Part shown: positions 14,376 through 21,857 of the stretch, piece by piece
How the letters are laid out: each line of letters starts with the position of its first letter
Numbering within the stretch: the first letter of the stretch is position 1
Assembly (NCBI GenBank): GCA_964404415.1
Contig: CAYOKC010000040.1
Span: forward strand, 1-26,461
Direction: 5' to 3'
From: Leptolinea sp964404415
GTDB lineage: Bacteria; Chloroflexota; Anaerolineae; Anaerolineales; Anaerolineaceae
Length of the DNA: 26,461 nt
Program-made: the position numbers and the translations under genes
The notes under the pieces: generated by a model
Told to the model about the DNA's origin: nothing
The model's input: only the letters and a program-made list of their open reading frames with translations
Database searches by the model: none

Positions 14376-16031
14376 TTAATCCTTCAACATGGGCATGTGG
14401 ATGCCCTTTTTGCGGGCTGTTTCGATGGCGATCGGGTATCCGGCATCGGCGTGGCGCACCACACCCATACCCGGGTCAGACGTTAACACGCGCTGCAGGC
14501 GGGCTGCCGCTTCGGGGGTGCCGTCGGCCACAATGACCTGGCCGGCATGCTGGCTGTACCCGATGCCCACACCACCGCCGTGGTGGAATGACACCCAGGT
14601 GGCGCCATTGACGGCATTGATCATGGCATTCAGTATAGGCCAGTCACTCACGGCATCGGTACCGTCGCGCATGCCTTCAGTCTCACGGTTGGGTGAAGCC
14701 ACCGAGCCGGAGTCCAGGTGGTCACGCCCGATCACGATCGGCGCTTTGACGATCCCTTTGGCCACCAGTTCGTTGAACTTCAGGCCGGCTCTGGCCCTGT
14801 CACCATACCCCAGCCAGCAGATTCGTGAGGGCAGCCCCTGGAAGGGGACTTTTTCGCGGGCCATCTTTAGCCAACGCAGCAAATGTTCGTCGTGTGGGAA
14901 GAGTTCGGCGATGGCTTCATCGGTGCGGTAGATATCTTCCGGGTCGCCGGAAAGCGCCACCCAACGGAAGGGTCCGTTGCCTTCACAGAACAGCGGGCGG
15001 ATGTACGCCGGGACGAACCCGGGAAATTCAAACGCGTCAGATACACCGGTGTCATAGGCGCGCTGGCGCAGGTTATTACCGTAATCAAAAACCTCGGCGC
15101 CTTTGTGTTTGAAATCCAGCATGGCGCGAACATGGGCAGCCATGGATTGCAGAGACCGGCGTTCATATTCTTTCGGGTCGCTCTTGCGCATCGCGTCCGC
15201 TTCAGCCACAGAAAGGCCGGCGGGTACGTAATACAGCACATCATGCGCCGGTGTCTGGTCAGTCACCACATCAGGGATCACGCCATGGACCACCAGTTCG
15301 GGGTAAATCTCGGCCGCGTTGCCAATGAGCGCGATGGACCGGGGTATTTGTTTGTCGCGGGCTTCATCCACCAGCGTCATGGCTTCTTCGAGGGTATCCA
15401 CCACCATATCAACATAACCGATCTCGTGACGGCGTCTGGCGCGGGCCGGGTCAACTTCCACGATCAGGCCGATACCTTCGTTCATGGTGATGGCCAGAGG
15501 CTGTGCGCCGCCCATGCCGCCCAGCCCGGCGGTCAGCACAAGCTTGCCTTTCAGCGAAGGCCAGCCGCGCTGTTTGGCCAGGGCGGCCAGGGTTTCGTAG
15601 GTGCCCTGCAGAATGCCCTGGGTGCCGATGTAGATCCATGAACCGGCGGTCATCTGCCCGTACATGATCAGCCCTTTGGCTGAGAGTTCATCAAAATGCT
15701 GCTGGGTAGCCCAGTGGGGCACCAGGTTGGAGTTGGCGATCAGCACACGGGGCGCGTCAGGGTGGGATTTGAATACCACCACCGGCTTGCCGGATTGAAC
15801 CAGCAGGGTTTCGTTATTCTCCAGATTTTTCAATGTCTCCAGGATGGCATCAAACGCCTCCCATGGTCGGGCTGCCCGCCCGCGTCCCCCGTAAACCACC
15901 AGATCGTCAGGCCTCTCGGCTACTTCGGGATCAAGGTTGTTTTGGATCATGCGGTAGACGGCTTCCGTCTGCCAGGATTTGCAGGTCAACATTGTGCCGC
16001 GGGGTGCTCGAACAGGCCGGGGTCCAGACAT
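14376..16031 (-). CDS. hutU: urocanate hydratase
   Basis: It converts urocanate to imidazolonepropionate, the second step of histidine degradation, in the cytoplasm with tightly bound NAD+. The 551-aa length is typical. Visible family segments: DDLVVYGGRGRAARPW, the NAD+ region LTAGLGGMGGAQPLA, QTPAHDVLYYVP, the active-site cysteine in SRICWLGYGDRA, GRDHLDSGSVASPNRETE, and WVSFHHGGGVGIGYSQHAG. GGAGGAGA lies four bases before the ATG. No other hut gene (hutH, hutI, hutG or hutF) is in the window; the co-directional genes downstream encode membrane proteins. The upstream gene is divergent. Confidence 0.97.
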   Translation of the reverse strand: MSGPRPVRAPRGTMLTCKSWQTEAVYRMIQNNLDPEVAERPDDLVVYGGRGRAARPWEAFDAILETLKNLENNETLLVQSGKPVVVFKSHPDAPRVLIANSNLVPHWATQQHFDELSAKGLIMYGQMTAGSWIYIGTQGILQGTYETLAALAKQRGWPSLKGKLVLTAGLGGMGGAQPLAITMNEGIGLIVEVDPARARRRHEIGYVDMVVDTLEEAMTLVDEARDKQIPRSIALIGNAAEIYPELVVHGVIPDVVTDQTPAHDVLYYVPAGLSVAEADAMRKSDPKEYERRSLQSMAAHVRAMLDFKHKGAEVFDYGNNLRQRAYDTGVSDAFEFPGFVPAYIRPLFCEGNGPFRWVALSGDPEDIYRTDEAIAELFPHDEHLLRWLKMAREKVPFQGLPSRICWLGYGDRARAGLKFNELVAKGIVKAPIVIGRDHLDSGSVASPNRETEGMRDGTDAVSDWPILNAMINAVNGATWVSFHHGGGVGIGYSQHAGQVIVADGTPEAAARLQRVLTSDPGMGVVRHADAGYPIAIETARKKGIHMPMLKD

Positions 16032-16050
16032 GTGATCTCCTCCAGAATTC

Positions 16051-16067
16051 TGTATACTGGAATTATA
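16051..16067. promoter_or_regulatory. face-to-face -10 elements of divergent promoters
   Basis: TATACT (16053-16058) on the plus strand faces TATAAT (16067-16062) on the minus strand, serving the HD-domain gene and hutU. The -35 regions are poor on both sides, and a 10-base palindrome, CAGAATTCTG, lies at 16043-16052. The two promoters should interfere with each other if both are used. Confidence 0.4.
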
Positions 16068-16110
16068 CGCCAGCGTTTATCCATCTACCTTTTCCAGGAG
16101 GGAATTGTTT

Positions 16111-16908
16111 ATGGCAATGGAAAGCCCCGCGGTGGAATTGATAAAAATCCTGATCAAAATGGAAGAGGCCGGCGTACCTCTGGATGATTTTGGCAACGCC
16201 CTGATGGAATTATCGATGTTGGACCGGTTTTCGGACATTGATATCCTTTCCATATCACAGTCCAATGGCCGGTCGGCCTATGGCCTTCACGGGATTGACC
16301 ATACCGTGCGGGTGGTTTTCTGGGTGCTCTACCTGGTGGAGATTTCCAACCGGCAGGGGTATGCCATCCGGGAGGAAGACGCGCTGGCAGCCATGTATGC
16401 CGCGCTGATTCATGACCTTTCACGCAAAGACGATTATCCGGGCGGGCAGCATGGAAAAGATGCGGCGCGCGACTACCGTCACCTGCTGGAGGCCCGTCTT
16501 TCCGCGGAGCAACTGGAACGTTGCCTGACGGCTGTCGCCTGGCACGGGTTCTCGGATGAACCCGGCAGGCGTGATCCGGTATGGATGCTGCTAAAAGACG
16601 CCGACGCGTTGGACCGGGCGCGTTTCGCGCATCCGGGGATGGGAGAGGATGGATGCGACCCTTCACGCCTGAGGCTTCCTGTTCTCAATGAGAACACCCC
16701 CATATTATCGGGATGCCTGGATGTTAGTGTCGTATTAACATCACTCCTGATAGTGCTGACATCACACTCCGGTGTGTTTCAGCATGCTGTGGCAAATTTT
16801 CTCAAAATGTTTAAAGAGAGTTTGGAAGGTCAACCTGAACAAATCCAACAGGCGGCCCATTTGATCACTGACCGGTTCAATTCATTGGAGGCACTAAACC
16901 CGGGCTAG
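16111..16908 (+). CDS. HD-domain metal-dependent phosphohydrolase
   Basis: A cytosolic 265-aa protein. HGIDHTVRV (60-68), the His-Asp pair 101-102 in ALIHDLSRKDD, His114, and LLKDADALDRAR follow the HD superfamily order H...HD...H...D for divalent-metal sites in nucleotide or phosphoester hydrolases. I chose ATG 16111 because AGGAGG (16096-16101) is about nine bases upstream; a TTG at 16105 is too close to that site. The gene is divergent from hutU with only 79 bases between. Its stop codon overlaps that of the ACT-domain gene. The substrate cannot be deduced from the sequence. Confidence 0.85.
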   Translation: MAMESPAVELIKILIKMEEAGVPLDDFGNALMELSMLDRFSDIDILSISQSNGRSAYGLHGIDHTVRVVFWVLYLVEISNRQGYAIREEDALAAMYAALIHDLSRKDDYPGGQHGKDAARDYRHLLEARLSAEQLERCLTAVAWHGFSDEPGRRDPVWMLLKDADALDRARFAHPGMGEDGCDPSRLRLPVLNENTPILSGCLDVSVVLTSLLIVLTSHSGVFQHAVANFLKMFKESLEGQPEQIQQAAHLITDRFNSLEALNPG

Positions 16909-17276
16909 TTCCCGATTTTCAGAACCTGCAGGGCATCTGCCAGACGGTCTTCTTTAACAAATACATAATCCGTGTCAAACGTGCTGACTGCCAGAATGCT
17001 GATCCCGGCAGCGGCCAGAGGTGTTAATACGCCCGCCAGAATACCTATGGCATCAAAAGGAAAAGGTCCTTCGAGTTTCAAGCCTTTCCAGCCGGATTCC
17101 ATTTCCTGCCCGGCTGAAACCGCGGCTGATTCAACCAGCAGAGAAAGTTCTTCCGGTGTGCGGGTGATGCTGCAGAAAACGCCGCATTGCGCCCATCCGG
17201 GGACGGATTCCGCGGGACCCAGGCGCACGATGGAATAGTCTCCCGGCATGGGAGTGATATGAAACGAACGGTTCAT
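16905..17276 (-). CDS. ACT-domain protein
   Basis: The 123-aa product resembles stand-alone ACT proteins (ACT_7/CASTOR-like) that bind amino acids. WAQCGVFCSITRTPEELSLLVE is followed by a second half, GWKGLKLEGPFPFDAIGILAGVLTPLAAAGISILAVSTFDTDYVFVKED in outline, containing the typical GI.A.L...L...GI pattern and a terminal VFV strand. No membrane segment is present. There is no evident ribosome binding site before ATG 17276. It converges on the HD gene, and the two stops share CTAG at 16905-16908. A regulatory or amino-acid-sensing role is likely; the ligand and partner are unknown. Confidence 0.82.
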   Translation of the reverse strand: MNRSFHITPMPGDYSIVRLGPAESVPGWAQCGVFCSITRTPEELSLLVESAAVSAGQEMESGWKGLKLEGPFPFDAIGILAGVLTPLAAAGISILAVSTFDTDYVFVKEDRLADALQVLKIGN

Positions 17277-17384
17277 TAGGTTTCAGCTTTCGGTGTGATC
17301 CAGAGAAATGATCAGATTGGGGATTCGATGTTTTCAGATTAAATATACGTACGATGTAAATACATGTAATTGTTTAGTTGATCT

Positions 17385-17729
17385 CTAATCTGAGAAACCA
17401 AATTCATGGATCAGTTCAAAGATGATTTGCCGGGTTGGAGCATCTACAAAATTAAATTTAAACCCGATCCCCCACAAGCTGGGATTGACATCTTTACGGC
17501 ACCACATGCTCTGGGCGTCAAATTCAATATCTTCCCGACCGTCAATCTCACGGGGTAAAGACATTTTCATTTTCACAGCTTTTCCTGTGTCAACACAGTT
17601 TTCGCTTACGATCATCAGGCCTTCTTCAGTGATGTCTACAAGGTGCCCCAACAGTTCGTCCGTGGTCCTATCAAATACCTTCAAATAGTAGATCAGGTGA
17701 CGGCGGTGGAGCGTCCGGCGGTCTGACAT
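17385..17729 (-). CDS. PilZ-domain protein
   Basis: A 114-aa single-domain protein. RRHLIYYLKVFD followed by GHLVDITEEGLMIVSE corresponds to the PilZ RxxxR and (D/N)xSxxG motifs, the c-di-GMP site, here with DITEEG and thus Thr for Ser. The second half, MWCRKDVNPSLWGIGFKF, matches the conserved late strands of the fold. PilZ proteins typically bind c-di-GMP and change motility, polysaccharide export or transcription. The ATG has a good GGGAGG site and a strong promoter (17781-17809). It lies downstream of capA on the same strand but has its own promoter, so a monocistronic message is likely. No effector domain is attached. Confidence 0.87.
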   Translation of the reverse strand: MSDRRTLHRRHLIYYLKVFDRTTDELLGHLVDITEEGLMIVSENCVDTGKAVKMKMSLPREIDGREDIEFDAQSMWCRKDVNPSLWGIGFKFNFVDAPTRQIIFELIHEFGFSD

Positions 17730-17780
17730 GGCATCCTCCCATTAAATTCCACAAAACGTTAGAAAAAATTGATTAATCAC

Positions 17781-17809
17781 AGTATAGGAGATTAAGGTTT
17801 TTTTTTCAA
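17781..17809 (-). promoter_or_regulatory. sigma70-type promoter of the PilZ gene
   Basis: On the minus strand TTGAAA (17809-17804), a 17-base spacer and TATACT (17786-17781) form a near-consensus promoter. Transcription should begin near 17774, giving a leader of about 45 bases with the GGGAGG site near its end. Confidence 0.8.
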
Positions 17810-17834
17810 CTTCGATTAAACCATATGATATTCC

Positions 17835-18797
17835 CTAGGGGAGAAGCCGCAGGATAGTACCCCTCTTTGGATCCAATTCGAACTGCCTGATGGTATACAT
17901 CAATGAACCTGACGGTCCAAAAACCAATGAGACAGCCTGCCCTTTACGCGTATCTTCCAATCCATACTGGTCGAAAATCGCGTTTCCCAGGCTGTAGAAA
18001 ACCAGCGCCGGAGATTTGTCCTTCCCTCGGTCAATGATCTCCAGGGGTTGAATGACATGTGGATGGTGCCCGATGATGACATCAGCGCCGGCTTTGGCCA
18101 GCACGGCGGCCAGTGAGCGCTGCCGGGTGGATGGCGCCGCCTGATACTCATTCCCCCAGTGTATGGAAATGATTACCGTATCGGCCCGGTTTTTGGCGTC
18201 CCGTATGGTATTTATAGCGGCCGGTTGGTCGACGGCTCGGGTTACATCATCAAGGGCTATAAAGGCAAGGCGGCGGTCACGGGCGCTGACATATTCCACA
18301 TAGGGAGGCGGTTCAACTGCCCGGATGCCAAACGCCCGGAGCGTAAGCAGGGTTTGAGAGCGGCCGGTTTGACCGCAATCGAGGGTGTGGTTGTTGGCAA
18401 ATGTGACCAGGTCAAATGACGCGGCTCGCAGGGTTTCAACCTGCCCGGGTGGGGCGCATAACGCGTATCCCCTGGTGACAACCGGCGCGATGGTCAGCGG
18501 GGACTCCAGGTTGGCCGCCAGGATATCCGCGTTTTTTATAACGGGCAATAATTCGCGGAACGGCTGCCAGTCTTTGATGCGGGTCGATGCTTTATTGACA
18601 CCGCGCCCCAGCATCACGTCACCCAGAAATGTGATCTGCAGCAATCGCGGTTCCGGATGAATGCTTAATAGAAGAATCAGGGCTGCCAGTAACCTGGCAG
18701 CCCTGATGATCCATGAATGTTTTACCTGTTGGATAGGAAGTTTCCGGTCCACGCCGGAAGATCCGGCGCTTCGCCATTTTTGAGTTTTTGCTGCCAT
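17835..18797 (-). CDS. CapA-family metallophosphoesterase-like protein
   Basis: A PGA_cap/CapA domain protein of up to 320 aa, related to poly-gamma-glutamate synthesis protein CapA; many homologues are wall- or capsule-linked with unproved enzymology. Motifs: FLGDVMLGRGV, ADILAANLESPL, FANNHTLDCG, ISIHWGNEYQ, IIGHHPHVIQP and FYSLGNAIFDQ, matching the calcineurin-like metal sites. A hydrophobic helix (about 29-46) would anchor the N-terminus. The start is unclear: ATG 18797 overlaps the DUF3160 gene by 76 bases and has no good ribosome binding site, and the stretch coding the helix forms that gene's terminator. TTG 18644, just before the catalytic domain, is the alternative and would give an unanchored protein. 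Confidence 0.85.
   Translation of the reverse strand: MAAKTQKWRSAGSSGVDRKLPIQQVKHSWIIRAARLLAALILLLSIHPEPRLLQITFLGDVMLGRGVNKASTRIKDWQPFRELLPVIKNADILAANLESPLTIAPVVTRGYALCAPPGQVETLRAASFDLVTFANNHTLDCGQTGRSQTLLTLRAFGIRAVEPPPYVEYVSARDRRLAFIALDDVTRAVDQPAAINTIRDAKNRADTVIISIHWGNEYQAAPSTRQRSLAAVLAKAGADVIIGHHPHVIQPLEIIDRGKDKSPALVFYSLGNAIFDQYGLEDTRKGQAVSLVFGPSGSLMYTIRQFELDPKRGTILRLLP
18676..18707 (-). terminator. intrinsic terminator of the DUF3160 gene, inside the capA frame
   Basis: A perfect 14-bp stem, ATCAGGGCTGCCAG (18676-18689) and CTGGCAGCCCTGAT (18694-18707), has a TAAC loop. On the minus strand it begins 15 bases after the DUF3160 stop and is followed by TCTTCTATTAAG. The position and strength are typical of a terminator, though the T-run is broken. 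Confidence 0.7.
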
Positions 18798-20974
18798 TGT
18801 TCATCCGTCATCCGGCCGGCTGATGGCACGGTAAATTCATAATAACTGTAAATCGCGCCAACGGCAATCCGCCAGGGTTCATCCGGGAGGACAACGTACA
18901 GGGGAACCGGGTATCCCACGGCTTCGGTGAGGGCTACAACTCCGGTGCCATCCGGGGAAGGTCCCGAAGCCACGTCGGCTACCAATGCCGCGTTGATATC
19001 CGAAATATCCCGGCTGTATTCATCGTCTGTGTCCGCGGAGTTGATGGCAAACTGTTCCAGGATGCCGCCAAAGTAGATGATGTGCCAGTACTCGTCATTG
19101 GTTAACGGCTGGCCGGCCAGTTCCTTTTCCGCCGCTGTTTGAAGGAAGGTTAATTCAGAGATCAAATTCTTGAAATTGCGTTCGCTCCATTCCGTCACCA
19201 GGTTGCGCGAGGCCAGGCCGTTTAATGTCATTTGCGCGAGCGCGTTCAGGCGGGCAAAGGCCGCGGGGTTGGGTTCAACCCAGCCGCGCGGGGGTTCTTC
19301 ATCCGGTCCGCCGCCGCCCATTTCGGCCATAACCTGCTTGGCGTACAGGATGGTGTCGTGCTTCAGTTCCGTCCACGAACCCATGGTGGTATTCAGGTCC
19401 TTTCGCGTCCAGGCGGGATTCTGCATGAAAACCGGGTACGCGGCGCCTTTCGGCTCAATTAACGGGAAGAAACTGTACAACCACGACCAGTAAAGGTTCT
19501 GTGTCCAGGTGTCCTTACCCAATGAGGCGACCTCACCTTTTACTTTAGTAAGTTTCTTGTCGTAGTTTTCGTACCCGGTTTCGCCCATTTCTTTCAACAG
19601 ATTGTAGGCTTCTTCCGATCCCATGGCAGCTGGCAGATCCAATCCCTTCGGTAAAGAGCGTGGTTTGGATTCTGTACCTACTTCGCGCCAGATGACCTGC
19701 CCGAACACATACTGGTCGAGGGTAAACCGCTGCCCCATGAAGCGGAATCCCTTTGTGACCTGCTCCTTGTCCTGGTTGATCCAGACCCACATGGAATTGA
19801 TTTTCGGAGGAGGCAGGTTTTTGGCCCCTTCCATGAATTGGGCAAACAGGGCTTCATCGGCAAAGGTTTTGATATCAGGGATGGGGCCGAATACGGTATC
19901 ACTGAGTTTTCCGTATTCCACAAATGACAGGTCATCAGACTTGCCCACGATGAACACGGTGGGATCGTAAATATTCTGCCACAGGGTGATGGCCGATTTG
20001 CTTCCATCGGGTGACTGCGCGGCGCGCAGTGTTTGCACCAGCAGCAGGGCGCGGAGGGTTTCGAAACTGTCTCCCAGCCGGAAGGTGAGGCGCCCGTACC
20101 ACATCATGGCTTTGAAGTACTTTTTTAGTTCCTCTGATTTGGTGTAGTGCCCGCGGGGAATGTACTGGGTGTAGTCTTCGATCAGTTTTTCGTTGTTCGA
20201 GAGGTCATCCCGATCCCAGATGGGTGAGAATGATTGATCTTCATGGCTTTCAATTAACGCGACTTCGGCCGCAACCAGGTCTTTCACATCCGCGGGTACA
20301 TCAACCCCGTCACTCAGAAGTTGACCGGCAACAGCGAAGAAGGCCAGGTTGCGTTTTGCAGGCTCTTCCAGAGGTGTACCCCGAAGGGCATCCAATTGAC
20401 TCTGGCTGGCCGTTCGCATGGCGGCCGTTAAGGATTTCAGGTCGTTGATGAAATACGTGGTCTCCAGGTCGCGCAGCATTTTGTCAAACAGCAGATGATA
20501 GGTGTGGTAAATGGCATCTGTTGTGACGAAGGGAACCGTTCCTTCATAACGGCCGCCTTCATAAACCTGGTAGAACTCCCGGTACGTATCCGCCTCACCG
20601 GGAACCGCCACAAAACCATTTTCTGAAAGAATTTTCTTCTGGTTGTCGGTCAACGGAACGTTTTCCAATCCTTTGACTTGACCCAGGTCTACCGGCAAAT
20701 TATAGGAACCCTGTCCGCCGTAGGCTGCCGGAATATTGACCGGAATATCCGGATACTCTGCGAATGGCGCGGAATAAACATCCGCGGGCGGTGTGGGTGT
20801 TGGACCGGCAGGATTTTCGGCGGGTGGAGCGCCGGTGTTCGCGGCGGCTTCCGTTACATTGACGGCGGGTTTTTGTTCGGTGGTCTGGTTCGTGCCGGTG
20901 ACCAGACTGCAGGCCATACTGGTGATCACCAGTACGCTGAAAAGCAGCCACAGATTCTTGTTTGAAAGTTTCAT
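18722..20974 (-). CDS. DUF3160 lipoprotein
   Basis: A 750-aa exported protein. The signal ends TSMAC with the lipid-acceptor Cys22. A Thr/Pro/Ala linker runs to about residue 65. The DUF3160 domain begins near LTDNQKKILSENGFV and includes the family's YEGGRYEGTVPFVTTDAIYHTYHLLFDKML; it is largely helical and continues almost to the C-terminus. The function of DUF3160 is unknown; it is common in Chloroflexota and some other environmental bacteria, as I recall. GGAGGAG precedes the ATG. The gene is 23 bases after an exported FG-GAP-like gene, probably one transcript, and ends at the terminator at 18676-18707. Confidence 0.88.
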   Translation of the reverse strand: MKLSNKNLWLLFSVLVITSMACSLVTGTNQTTEQKPAVNVTEAAANTGAPPAENPAGPTPTPPADVYSAPFAEYPDIPVNIPAAYGGQGSYNLPVDLGQVKGLENVPLTDNQKKILSENGFVAVPGEADTYREFYQVYEGGRYEGTVPFVTTDAIYHTYHLLFDKMLRDLETTYFINDLKSLTAAMRTASQSQLDALRGTPLEEPAKRNLAFFAVAGQLLSDGVDVPADVKDLVAAEVALIESHEDQSFSPIWDRDDLSNNEKLIEDYTQYIPRGHYTKSEELKKYFKAMMWYGRLTFRLGDSFETLRALLLVQTLRAAQSPDGSKSAITLWQNIYDPTVFIVGKSDDLSFVEYGKLSDTVFGPIPDIKTFADEALFAQFMEGAKNLPPPKINSMWVWINQDKEQVTKGFRFMGQRFTLDQYVFGQVIWREVGTESKPRSLPKGLDLPAAMGSEEAYNLLKEMGETGYENYDKKLTKVKGEVASLGKDTWTQNLYWSWLYSFFPLIEPKGAAYPVFMQNPAWTRKDLNTTMGSWTELKHDTILYAKQVMAEMGGGGPDEEPPRGWVEPNPAAFARLNALAQMTLNGLASRNLVTEWSERNFKNLISELTFLQTAAEKELAGQPLTNDEYWHIIYFGGILEQFAINSADTDDEYSRDISDINAALVADVASGPSPDGTGVVALTEAVGYPVPLYVVLPDEPWRIAVGAIYSYYEFTVPSAGRMTDEQWQQKLKNGEAPDLPAWTGNFLSNR

Positions 20975-20997
20975 GTCTCCTCCTGGTTACAAACAGT

Positions 20998-21696
20998 TTA
21001 TTGGGTTAGTAATAAGGTTATGTTGTCTCTGGTTGTTACCGCAACCAACCAGGTTAGCGGTTTCTCCTCACGGGAGATCAGGTCAAATCCGAAACTATTC
21101 CATTTCCAGATGGCGAAACTTTCAGCAGACACAGGTTTTGAATCCGCGTAGCTGCCTTCCAGTACGGCCAATTCCTGGCGGCCATCATTATCTACGTCGC
21201 AGGCAATAAAAGAGCGCACCGGCCTGGCCAGTGCGGAGCCTGCCCATAGCTCTCCCCAGTGGTCATCCTTCCAACCGATCATAATAATATGGCTGCTGAA
21301 TCCCTCCATATCCTGGTGTGACTGAATATACCCGCCATAGGGAAGCACGCGGTCAACCGGCCAGGGAGAGAACGGGCGCTTCACCAGCATCGTGACTTCC
21401 GGCAGGTTGTCGTGGTTCAGATCAGTCCAATCCGCCTGCTGCACATGCCATCCGGCAGGGCTGGTCCAGTCACCACGCGCGCATTGCAGGGAGAATTGCC
21501 CATTCAAATTTCTCGAAGCGCAATCTTCTGGAGGTTGCACTCCGGTGATACTCCCGGCGTTTTGCCAGCGGGCAGGCACTAATTCACCCTTTTCCAACCG
21601 AGTCAGGGTCACCGTTATCGGCGACATGCAGAATAACGCGGTTAGGCAAAGAAAAAGAAAAAGAGGTCTGTTGATCAAACCTTTAAAAACTGTCAT
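20998..21696 (-). CDS. exported protein with FG-GAP-like repeats
   Basis: The 232-aa product has a signal-like hydrophobic N-terminus (about 9-29). Two calcium-loop-like units are visible: DWTDLNHDNLPEVTMLV and ACDVDNDGRQELAVLEG, the D-x-N-x-D/N-G pattern of FG-GAP/VCBS-like blades, too few for a full propeller. Between are Trp-rich strands (IIMIGWKDDHWGELWAG). It probably acts outside the membrane, maybe with the DUF3160 lipoprotein encoded next; only proximity supports that. A GCAGGT site and a near-consensus promoter (21713-21741) lie before the ATG. The family name is uncertain. Confidence 0.75.
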   Translation of the reverse strand: MTVFKGLINRPLFLFLCLTALFCMSPITVTLTRLEKGELVPARWQNAGSITGVQPPEDCASRNLNGQFSLQCARGDWTSPAGWHVQQADWTDLNHDNLPEVTMLVKRPFSPWPVDRVLPYGGYIQSHQDMEGFSSHIIMIGWKDDHWGELWAGSALARPVRSFIACDVDNDGRQELAVLEGSYADSKPVSAESFAIWKWNSFGFDLISREEKPLTWLVAVTTRDNITLLLTQ

Positions 21697-21712
21697 GTGT
21701 TTACCTGCCTAA

Positions 21713-21741
21713 ATTGTAGGTCAAGGTAGTATGGCTTGCAA
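21713..21741 (-). promoter_or_regulatory. promoter of the FG-GAP/DUF3160 operon
   Basis: On the minus strand TTGCAA (21741-21736), a 17-base spacer and TACAAT (21718-21713) form a good sigma70-type promoter. The transcription start should be near 21707, leaving a leader of only about 10 bases with a minimal AGG site. Confidence 0.7.
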
Positions 21742-21793
21742 TCCCTGGACATCTTGCCGGTGTACCAATTTAAAAAGTACCCGGTATGGGTTA

Positions 21794-21822
21794 TTGACGA
21801 CCATACCAAAAATCTCTATACT
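21794..21822 (+). promoter_or_regulatory. promoter of the gntR-molybdenum hydroxylase operon
   Basis: TTGACG (21794-21799), a 17-base spacer and TATACT (21817-21822) form a near-consensus sigma70-type promoter. The -35 lies between the arms of a GGTATGG/CCATACC inverted repeat (21783-21789 and 21801-21807), and the start site lies within the operator. Confidence 0.82.
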
Positions 21823-21826
21823 GGTT

Positions 21827-21844
21827 AAGTGGTACCTACCACTT
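21827..21844 (+). promoter_or_regulatory. operator palindrome for the GntR/UTRA regulator
   Basis: AAGTGGTACCTACCACTT is perfect in both 8-base arms (AAGTGGTA and TACCACTT around CC). It spans the expected transcription start, so binding would block initiation. The AGTGGT-N4-ACCACT core is that of DasR/NagR-type sites (commonly AGTGGTCTAGACCACT), fitting the HutC/UTRA class of regulator encoded 13 bases downstream. Confidence 0.8.
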
Positions 21845-21857
21845 TGGTTAAATACAT

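Noticed and set aside
14883..15641. 252-codon plus-strand frame opposite hutU
   Set aside because: It is a by-product of codon bias in the strongly supported hutU; no ribosome binding site or recognisable family.
17334..17393. TCAGATTA/TAATCTGA inverted repeat after the PilZ gene
   Set aside because: The 8-base arms are 44 bases apart with no stable inner structure or T-run; probably chance in A/T-rich DNA.
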